Shown here: positions 32,700 to 42,100 of the stretch, in pieces | How the letters are laid out: each line of letters begins with the position of its first letter | Numbering within the stretch: position 1 is the first letter of the stretch | DNA from: Halicephalobus mephisto | Taxonomy: Eukaryota; Nematoda; Chromadorea; Rhabditida; Panagrolaimidae | Direction of reading: 5' to 3' | Assembly (NCBI GenBank): GCA_009193035.1 | Contig: SWDT01000038.1 | Coordinates: forward strand, 310,001 to 374,000 | DNA length: 64,000 nt | Position numbers and translations under genes: made by a program | The notes under the pieces: model-generated | The model's database searches: none | The model's input: only the letters and a program-made list of their open reading frames with translations | Told to the model about the DNA's origin: nothing

Positions 32700-32965
32700 G
32701 GATCGAAGGAAAAAAGAGGAATAGAAAATAAAGAGAAGGCCAAAAAAATAGGTGTTCTACACCTATGTAAAAGAGGAAAAACGGAGAAAGAAAAGGAAAA
32801 AGAGGAATAGAAAATAAAGAGAAAGCCAAAAAATGCCTGTTCTGCACCTATGTAAAAGAGGAAAAACGGAGAAAGAAAAGAAAAAGGGGAATAGAAAATA
32901 AAGAGAAGACCAAAAAATACCTATTCTGCGCCCACGTAAAAGAGGAAAAACGGAGAAAGAAGGGT
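32700..32965. repeat. Purine-rich ~86-bp tandem repeat
   Basis: Three copies of a G/A-rich unit: GAGGAATAGAAAATAAAGAG, GCCAAAAAATRCCTRTTCTG, CACCTATGTAAAAGAGG and AAAAACGGAGAAAGAA. The unit contains a short palindrome (AGGTG...CACCT) around TTCTACACC. 32970-33420 shows no gene. Confidence 0.85.
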
Positions 32966-33424
32966 CTCACAACGAAAGAAAAAAAACGCGGGAAAACTTT
33001 TGTAATTTTTATTATCACTTTTGTAAGAGATAAAGCTTGGCGTTTTTTTACTTTTTGGCTGCGACTCGCTATTGTCTACATCTGGTCCCGTCCAGCAGAA
33101 GTATAGATTTCATAAATCCCTTTCGCAGATACCGTATTCGGCACCTTGAAATGGGATTTATCAACGATTTATTTCTCCGAAATTGACAGAGCTCGAAGTC
33201 AGAGCTGATCGTCAAAGTTCAACATCAAAATTGAAGATTAAAAGTTAAAGTCAAAATTCTGAATTTTCGTGGTAGGACAAAATTTATGAATTTTTGTATT
33301 TTAAAAATTTGTTTTATTTAAATTTATGTAATTTAATATCTAGATTTTTGGAATTTGAAAATGATTTAATGTCCTAGCACGAAAAACTCAGATTTTAATT
33401 TCGAAATTTTTTTATTTCTTCAAA

Positions 33425-33745
33425 GTTAAAATTTCTGTTTTTCGTGTCGGGACCATTTTGTGAAAAAATTCATTTTTGACATTTTTAAAATAGTGGAAAT
33501 ATAATATTTTTTCAGAATAACATGAACATTAAATATAGTAACTTTAGGTCTTAAGTGGAAAATTTTCGAACTTTCGTGTCGGAACCATTTTGTGAAAAAT
33601 TTATTTTTAGCATTTTTACAGTTCTATAATTATGATTAAATTTTTATAGAATAACATGAACATTAATTTTTCCACTTTTTGGTCCCAACTGGAAAGTTTT
33701 CGAACTTCCGTGTCGGGACCATTTTGTGAAAAATTAATTTTTTAA
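33425..33745 (+). repeat. ~135-bp tandem repeat (GTGTCGGGACCATTTTGTGAA core)
   Basis: Three copies with TTCGTGTCGGGACC or variants at about 33437, 33574 and 33707; each unit carries AGAATAACATGAACATTAA. Sequence from 33750 to the end of the next gene is AT-rich with GTTACTGTA/CTTACAGTAA motifs. Confidence 0.8.
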
Positions 33746-33931
33746 AATAATATTCTGTAGACCGTTGAAGTCAGAATTCGGAGAAATTATTTGAAAATTT
33801 GCAAATTAATTCTTCTTCACGATCTGACCTTGTTACTGTAATCAATCCTCGGGTTATTTAACTTTTATCCAAAATAAAAATCAACCTACAGTAATCTTTA
33901 AAAAAACCTTACAGTAACCATTGAAAAATAT

Positions 33932-36465
33932 TCATTTTATTCTAATAAAAGTGGACTCGTACAAGAGGTCTGGTCTAGCAGCGGACATAACGGTAGAAAA
34001 TATAGTCATGCTAAAATTAATTTATTTAAATTTTAAATTTTTAGTTTTTAAAATTTTAAAATTTTTAGATTTTTAAATTAAAATTTATTTATTTAAATTT
34101 TTAAATTTTTAGTTTTTAAAATTTCATAATTTTTAGATTTTAAAATTAAAATTAAATTTTTAATTTTTAATTATCTTACTTGTTGTTAATGGGTGGTTTG
34201 CTGATTACTGTAAATAAAGTTTTTTCGTTAAGATTTCCACGTTTCAATTCTGTCAAATACTTGATAGCCGTGCTTCTGAAATTTCAATTATTTCCTAAAA
34301 GTACTGTATACTTGCCTTCTGTCATCTTCCGGGTCTTTCCAGTGGTCAAAGTTAGTTTCGACAAGGAACCATCTTCCTTTAGAAGAGTTCAGTTCGAAAA
34401 TATCAGCGGCTTTCCATCGATTTCTGAAATCAAAAATATTTAAAATTTTTTTATCCAAAGCACAACTGAATCTAAAAATTTCTAAAAAAATACAAAAAAT
34501 TCAAAAAAATTCAAGAAAATTTTAAAAAAATTCTAAAAATTTCTAAAAAAATACAAAAAATACAAAAAATTCAAAAAAATTCAAGAAAATTTTAAAAAAA
34601 TTCTAAAAATTTCTAAAAAAATACAAAAAATTCAAAAAAATTCAAGAAAATTTTTAAAAAATTCTAAAAATTTCTAAAAAAATTCAAAAAAATTTTTAAA
34701 AAAGTTACAAAAATTTTTTAAAAAGTCTAAAAAATTGAATATTTACCTTGTGATGACGACTCCTTGGCCAGATTTCGTGCCGGATACAATTAAGTAAGAG
34801 AGGGAGCTACAAAGTGAACTTTGCTCAGATGACTAACGGCATCTGCGAAATTTTCCTTTGTTTCCAAAGTCTAAAAATAACATTTAATTTAATCTAAAAA
34901 ACTTGTATACTTTTCTGATATCGAAGCTGACTGGATTTTTAAAGAATGTTATGATTTCCATTAGAATGTTGTCTATGTACCCTCCGGCATCTAAAATTCT
35001 GATTGACAAAAGAAAGTGCTTTTTTCGAAGTGGTTTTTGGGAGGAATTAAAGTTGGTTCTGTGGGTTATCAGGTAGGTATTTGTTGGATCGCGGACTTAT
35101 TTGTTTGAGTGCAAGTCCTACAATGTTGGTCCCGAAGGGAAGTACCCTGAGGGTCAATGGGGGTTTATGATCATGGGCTGAGTGGGGGATTAAGTAGATT
35201 AATCAGTAATTACAGTAGAACTTGGATATAAAATACCCCGTTATAACATACGATGTGAGTGAGTTTGGTTAGTCTGCCTTCAAATTTACCCTATTATAAT
35301 ATATCCTTTCTTGTAACATACGCTTCCCCAGTTCTTAGGAGGTATCTTATATCCTAGTTCTACTGTATCAAATTTGTTTTGTATATCCTGTCTCCGATTT
35401 AATAAATCAACTTTGAACCTATTCCTCATCTCCACGTGGACCAGAAACCCCTATCCAGGACCTAGTAATGTTCAAAATCCGTGTTTAACTTTTTCTGACA
35501 TTTTCGAAAAACGAAAAAATAAAATAAATATCTAGAATTTTATATATCGGGAATTAAAAATTTTTATCAAGGTTTAGGGACGTTCGTTTTCTGATTTGAC
35601 TAATTTTAATAATTTTTTTGCAACTAGATGTATTTTTTGAACCGATTACGACTATCCCGTCTGCTTTCCGGGAAAGTGACTAAAAACGCGAAAAATCGAA
35701 TCCTAAATTTGGATATTTTCCTGATTATTTTGCTCCAGAAGATCCTCTAGCAAAAATAAAAGATTCTGGATCAGTATTTTAAGAACTTTAAAACGATTTT
35801 TAACTTATTTCAGAAGACCACTTTGAGTGGATTTCTTTTGTGAAATTTGGAAATTTAAAAAACAAACATCTGGCATTCAAGCTGACTGCATAGGCTTCGG
35901 GTTTCTGGCCGGTCAGGACTCCCACATACAAGGCAAAAGTGGTCGCGGTGAATTCTATTTTTCCATTTTTAGTAAAATCAACAATGATCGTAATATTTCT
36001 GAGTAAAGTCCCCATATCGTAGTCCAGATTTCTTCCGTGGAGGATTCTGCCTTTTGTATCTTCTGCCACGATTGATGTACAAGCAAAAGTAGAAAAAATA
36101 TGACGATCGAAACCTGTGAGATCGTAGAGAATATTTAATCCCACTACTTCGCCGAGCGCGAGACCGGATCTGGCGGAGATCCCTCTCATCTCCTGGACAT
36201 AATCTTCTGGAAACAACGGAGTCAACTTCTCGGCGATCCAGAATAACGGCTTCTGAAGCACAGTGGGCACGTAGGATTTGGCTTCTTCCAGCACGAGCGG
36301 AATCGCATCGAGGTGGTCGTCGATGACTTGGTTCCATCTTTCTTCTCCCGGGAGATCCAGGTTTATTTTGTATCTTTTTGGAGATTGTAGGATTTCGTCG
36401 ATTTTATTCGACGTAATTTGTAAAATAAGAAAAAATAAAAGAAAAAGAGAAAAAAAATAAGTCAT
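33932..36465 (-). CDS. Acid ceramidase / NAAA-like amidase with a frameshift in exon 3
   Basis: Six exons on the complement: 36465-35868, 34990-34911, 34870-34747, 34423-34316, 34275-34180, 34010-33932. This lysosomal N-terminal nucleophile amidase family hydrolyses ceramide or N-acylethanolamines after self-cleavage before a Cys. Seen are a signal peptide ([16 protein letters not shown]), the nucleophile Cys129 in [16 protein letters not shown] (Arg145, Asp148), SLNARYAGGYIDN, then [19 protein letters not shown] and a C-terminus [13 protein letters not shown]. Exon 3 is 124 nt where phase needs 122 or 125: VAPS is followed in one frame by a stop and in the next by [17 protein letters not shown], which is the family sequence. 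One base is missing near 34795. Either a recent pseudogene or a sequence error. The donor of exon 4 is GC (GCAAGT) and that intron is 40 nt. Confidence 0.85.
35213..35365. mobile_element. 153-bp TIR element (CAGTAGAACTTGGATATAA ends), TA-flanked
   Basis: The left end CAGTAGAACTTGGATATAAA and right end TTATATCCTAGTTCTACTG are inverted repeats, flanked by TA on both sides. It lies in the ceramidase intron 1. Two relatives lie at 53323-53424 and 53452-53626. TA duplication and CAGT ends are typical of the pogo/Tc1-mariner superfamily; the element is non-autonomous. The remainder of this intron (34992-35867) shows no exon. Confidence 0.8.
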
Positions 36466-36761
36466 TTTTCTCGACGACAATCGAGAAGACTTGGCTGCTC
36501 CGGTTTCGGCGCTGCGATCGTCCCCCGGGACTCCCTAGTCCTGCAGAAATGGAAATGTCCCGTTTCGTTCTCAGAACGCTCAAAAATAGGTTACAATCAT
36601 GCCGTCGAGAATTTTTCGATTTTGATATATGGCTCTATTTTTACTATTCTTTGAATTCTTTCAAAATCAATAAACAAATTGATTTTCAAAAAATAAACAA
36701 TTACTAAAGTTTATTAAAAAAAAATAAATTTTATTTAAAAAATTAAAAAATTATATTCGAA

Positions 36762-37173
36762 ATGTTGTCTCCGTTACTTTATTCTGAACACAAATCTCAA
36801 ACTTGGGTAATTAAATATTACAAACAAATTATAAAATATGAAAATAACACGATTGATAAATCTTTATTAAGACTGTTAGCAATTTTCTGAATCGATGACG
36901 TCATCGCCGTTCCGATCACATATATCCTATTTTCATTAAATATTGTTTAAAAAGGTGTCCGATTTATTCCGAACTCAAATTTTAGTAATTAAATATTACA
37001 AACAAGTTATAAAATACGAAAGCAACACGATCGATAAATCTTTGTTAAGACTATTAACAATCTCTCTAGATCGGTGGCGTTATTGCCGTTCCGATCAGTG
37101 GGGTAATTTCGGATGCCGTAGGGAACGAGAAAAAAGTCAAATCTTACTGTTGTATTTCAAAGAACCGGTGTGA
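36762..37173 (+). other. Tandemly duplicated short open frames, differences mostly synonymous
   Basis: Two tandem blocks share a segment that reads VIKYYKQIIKYENNTIDKSL in the first (frame 36762-36890) and VIKYYKQVIKYESNTIDKSL in the second (frame 36943-37173), then RLLAI or RLLTI. Many base differences fall at third codon positions (TAT/TAC, ATT/ATC, TTA/TTG, CTG/CTA). That hints at a once-coding exon pair, or chance. No family is recognised and there is no flanking splice model. Confidence 0.3.
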
Positions 37174-37840
37174 TCGCGTGAAAGATGAAGGATATCAATT
37201 TCTTATTTATCCGAACAATAATAATATCAATAATGACTGAACATTCGGTCTGTCATGTACAGTATGCCCATCATGTACAGTATGTCTACCATCTAGCACG
37301 AGGGTATTTCGCTCCGAGACCTGGCTGAATATTGCGAGCAACCTGCAGATTTCACTTCGATTTCGACCTCTTTGAAGACTTCTGTACAGTACAGTAATCT
37401 ACAAAGTGATCAATTTCAAAGTAAAATTCGCAACTTGCAGGCAAAATTAAAAAAACCGACTTGCCCCAATGTTGCGTGCAATTTGCAATTTTAATTTTGA
37501 CCTCGACCTTTAATTTTCAATTTTAACAAAATAGAGCACTAATTACGTTATTTTAAATCTTTTAAATTTGAAATATGTTTGAAATTTTTTTATTAAAAAT
37601 TCAAACAAAAATTGCAAAATCACGTAAGTTCGTTCAAAGCTCCCCTAATTTACTGAAACAGGTTATTCGACCAAAAATCAATGACATTTATTTAAAGTGC
37701 TGATATTTTTATTTTTTATGAAATCCTAAAACCATAAAAACAACAAATCGAAGAAAATTTTTGAAAATTTTTAAAAATTTTTGTTTTGTTGTCTTCGATC
37801 ATCATTTTTTCGAACAATATTGATTTTTAATTTTTTAAAA

Positions 37841-38367
37841 ATGATGGTATTTGTTAAGGTAATTTTATTTTTACATAAAAAGTAAATTTTTTTTAATTTA
37901 AAATTTATTTTTTCATTTAAAAAATTATTTTTTTTATTTAAAATTGTTTTTTTATTCAAAAAATTTTTTTTTATTTTAAAATTTAAAAATTATTTTATTT
38001 AAAAAATTTATTTTTTTTATTTTAAAATTTATTTTTTTAAAATTTATTTTTTTTTTTTAAATTTTTTTTTTTTTAAATTTATTTTTTTATTTATTTATTT
38101 TTTTTTAAATTTATTTTTTTAGTTTCCCCGAGGACAGACGATGACGATCGATATCGGCGAAAACGAAACTGTCCTGGATCTTTTCAAAGAAATTTGTGCC
38201 GAACGAAATTGTAAAAATTTACAATTAATTTTACAAGGTAAATTTTAATACTTTTTATTAATAACTTCCACGTTTTAGGACAAAAATTAGAAATTAAAAA
38301 GAAACTACAAGATTACGGTATAGAAGAAGGCACTGTGCTTCATGCTGTATGTGACGGTTCAATTTGA
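37841..38367 (+). CDS. Ubiquitin-like domain protein, single UBL of 73 residues
   Basis: Three exons (37841-37858, 38123-38237, 38279-38367). The whole protein is one beta-grasp fold: MMVFVKFPRGQTMTIDIGEN (beta 1-2), ETVLDLFKEICAE (helix), LQLILQGQKLEIKKKLQDYG and IEEGTVLHAV. This follows the ubiquitin and parkin UBL plan (MQIFVK-type start, ILQGQKL at the LIFAGKQL position). It ends CDGSI with no di-glycine, so it cannot be conjugated in the usual way; it is a UBL adaptor or a truncated relative of a larger UBL protein such as parkin. The first exon has only 18 coding bases. AATAAA follows the stop at 38373. Divergent from the ceramidase gene. Function unknown. Confidence 0.75.
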
Positions 38368-38372
38368 ATGAA

Positions 38373-38378
38373 AATAAA
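38373..38378 (+). promoter_or_regulatory. Poly(A) signal AATAAA of the UBL gene
   Basis: Six bases past the stop codon, a very short 3' UTR if used. Confidence 0.5.
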
Positions 38379-38389
38379 GTTCCTAAATT

Positions 38390-39030
38390 GGATAGTGACT
38401 GTAAATCTAGGATAGTGACTATAAATTTAGGATAGTGACTGTAAATCCAGATATGTTGTAAAAGATCATTGCCGAGGTTTATAAAAAAGTCGACATCAAA
38501 ATCAAAAAAAAATTAAATTTTTTACAAAAATTAAGCAGGTCGAACTGCCAGAATGTTGCGAGCAAATTGCGGATTTCACTTCGATTTCGAAATCGTTCAA
38601 AGTGAAAATTTAGGAATTTTGATCCATCTGCTGGAATGTTGCAAGCAAAGTGCAAATTCGATTTTGACTTTGATTTGTATTTTAGTATTGCGCGCAATCT
38701 GCAGATTTAATTTCATTTTTTTTGTGACCGATCAAAACATTGCGCGCAATCTGCAGATTTTGTTCGACTTTGTTTTTGATGTTAACTTGTCTGCCGGAAT
38801 ATTTCGCGCAACTTGCAGACTTGACTTTGATTTCTTTACCTAAAAATTGCGCGCAACCTGCAGACTTGACTTTGATTTCTTTACCTTAAATTGCGCGCAA
38901 CCTGCATATTTCACTTTGATTTCTTTATCTTAAATTGCGTGCAACCTGCATATTTCTCTTTGATTTCTTTACCTAAAAATTGCACGCAACCTGCAGATTT
39001 AACTTTGATGTTGACCTTTTTACAGACCTC
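38390..39030. repeat. TTGCGCGCAA / CTGCAG repeat array, and a GGATAGTGACTGTAAAT microarray
   Basis: At 38390-38450, three copies of GGATAGTGACTRTAAATYTA. Then about ten copies of the CTGCAG family, with the core AATTGCGCGCAACCTGCAGA at 38845-38865 repeated almost exactly at 38890-38910 and beyond (spacing about 52-55 bp). Confidence 0.85.
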
Positions 39031-39119
39031 AGCGTATGTTGATCAAAATTTCTAATCTCGTAAATGAGACAGATTAAAAAGCTTTTTTAAACCCGGTAAA
39101 ATCCAAATTTAAGATATGG

Positions 39120-42100
39120 TTAAGCTACTTGAGTTTGTTTTCCATTTTTTTCCTCGTTTTCTGGAGAACTTAGAAGATTTTCCGTAATCTCGATCGGTTG
39201 ACGGCTGGTGTTTGCCCAGGGCAAAATTTCTCCTTTGGCGAAAATACTGAAGAAAACAGCTCCAAAAATCAGAATCGCTCCGGTCAAGTAGAAAACTGTC
39301 TGCCACTCTTCTTTGGTGCCCTGAAGGGATTATAGTGATATCACAATCAATGCTTTATTTTATCAAAGTTGATGATCAAAGTTCAAAGTCAAAATTTTTA
39401 GATTTTTCGTTTTGGAATATAATTCTAAAATTTTAAAAATTTTCGTTCTGGGACATATTTTAGAAATTTTTGACTTTTCGTTATGGGATATAAATCTAAA
39501 AATTTTTGGCTTTTCGTTATGGGATATAATTCTAAAATTTTAGGAATTTTCGTTCTGGGACATATTTTAGAAATTTTTGACTTTTCGTTTTGAGACATAA
39601 TTCTAAAAATTTTTAGATTTTCCGTTCTGGGACATAATTCTAAAAATTTTAGAAATTTTCGTTCTGAGACGTAACTTGAGAATTGTATTTTTATCCAAAA
39701 ATCCGAAGAAATTCTAATTATTAATTTACGTAAAGTTTTTAAAGCGGAAAAAACTCATAAATTTTGTCTTATAATGAAAAATCAGAATTCCGGGCTCGAA
39801 CTCTGATCTTTAACCTTGATAAAACCATACTGATTTCCATTTTATCAAAATTAAAAGTCAGAGTTTGAAGTCGGAATTTTGACTTTTCGTTCGAAGACTG
39901 AATTTTTGGATTATTCTTATTCAAAAAATTCTAATTATCAATTTAAATAAATTTTTAAAATATAAAAATTCATAATTTTTGTTTTAATACGAAAAGTTTG
40001 AATTTTGAGTTTAAATTTTAATCTTCAATTTTGAAAAAACAGAAAATTTCAAAATCGGAATTCAGATTTTTCGTGCTGGGACATAATTTTCGAAATTTTC
40101 GTGTTGGGACCCGATTTTTAATTTCAAACATTGAGATATAAATTTTAAAAAAATTTGTAAATTTTAAAAAAATTTGTAAATTTTGTCTTACCACGAAAAG
40201 TGAATTTTAATCTTCAATTTTGAAAAAATAGAAAATTTCGAAATCAGAATTCAGATTTTTCGTGCTGGGACATAATTTTCGAACTTTTCGTGTTAGGACC
40301 CGATTTTTAGTTTCAAACATTGAGATATAAATTTAAATAAATTTTTAAAAAATTTAAAAAAAATTCATAAATTTTGTCCTACCACGAAAAGTGAATTTTG
40401 ATCTTCAATTTTGAAAAAACAGAAAATTTCGAAATCGGAATTCAGATTTTTCCTACTGGGACTTGATTTTTAATTTCAACAATTTAGATATAAATTTGAA
40501 TAAATTAAAAAAAATTACATAAATTTAAATAAAACAAATTTTTAAAATGCAAAAATTCATAACTTTTGTCTTATCACGAAAAGTGAATTTCGATTTTCAA
40601 CTTTGACGAAATAAAAAATCAGAATTGAAATATGCAAAAAAATCAACTTCGAAATTAAAGTTGCAACTTGCGGGCAACATTTGGGCAAACTGTCTTTTTT
40701 CAATGTTGCGTGCAAGCTGCGAATTTATTTTTAAATTGGTTGTTTTGCAGACTTCGAAGTGGATTATTGAACTTACATTAGGTGTCAGCCAACCCATGAA
40801 CTTCGGGGCCAGAATCCCGGCGACACAGGAAATCGTGTTTCCGATCCCCAGGATTGGACCCGTGAACGTCGGGGCCACATCCAGATAATTGACCACGAAA
40901 CCCGCATACTGTAATCCCGAAAGTCCAATACTCAATGTGATCAGCACCATGACTAAAGCTTCTTGTCCACAAGTACAGTATCCAATAAGGATGAGAAAAA
41001 TCGCTTGAGATCCCAAGGCTGAAATTTTTAAATTTAAATTTTCTTTTTAAACTATTTTTTAAAAATTATTTTTTTTAAATTATTTTTTTTAAATTTAAAT
41101 TTTCTTTTTAAACTATTTTTTAAAAATTAAATTTCTTTTAAAATTATTTTTTTTAAATTTAAATTTTCTTTTTAAACTATTTTTTAAAAATTATTTTTTT
41201 TAAAATTATTTTTTTTAAATTTAAATTTTCTTTTTAAACTATTTTTTTAAATCTAAAATTTTCTTTTTTTAAACTATTTTTTAAAAATTATTTTTTAAAG
41301 TTTAAAATTTTTTTTCAAAATTTCAATTTTAAAAAATTTTTATTTTTTTTTCTAAATTTCAAGACGTTTTTATAAAGTTTTTGAATTTAAAATTTTTTTT
41401 TAATTTTTAGAATTTGAGGATTTTTGTTTTTTTGAAATTTTTAGAATTTGAGGATTTTTATTCATAAATTTTTTTAATTTTTAAAATTTGAAGATTTTTG
41501 TTTTTTTGGAATTCTTAGAATTTGAGGATTTTTGTTCTTTTGGAATTTTTTTAATTTTTAGAATTTGAGGATTTTTGTTTTTTTGGAATTTTTAAAATTT
41601 GAGGATTTTTATTCATAAATTTCTTTTAATTTTTAGAATTTGAAGATTTTTGTTTTTTTGGAATTCTTAGAATTTAAGGATTTTTGTTTTTTTTGGAATT
41701 TTTTTAATTTTTAGAATTTGAGGATTTTTGTTTTTTTGGAATTTTTAAAATTTGAGGATTTTTATTCATAAATTTCTTTTAATTTTTAGAATTTGAGGAT
41801 TTTTGTTCTTTTGGAATTTTCGAACTGTTCCTTGATTTTTTTGAAAACCGGAAAGCAAACGAAATACGTAAATGAAGGATCAGTTGTCAATTCCCGGATA
41901 ATCACCACGTGGTGTAAACGTAGCTTACCTGCGAGCATTGCTAACCGCCTCGTGTTCAAAGTTGACAAAATTTTTTTATTTTGCAAAGTGTCTGCGATGA
42001 TTCCTCCGAGATTAATACAAAAAAAATAAAATATGTAAGGAATCGAAGACAGGAAACCCATTGAAGTCAGATCGAATCCCAGGACGTCGTTCATGAAAGT

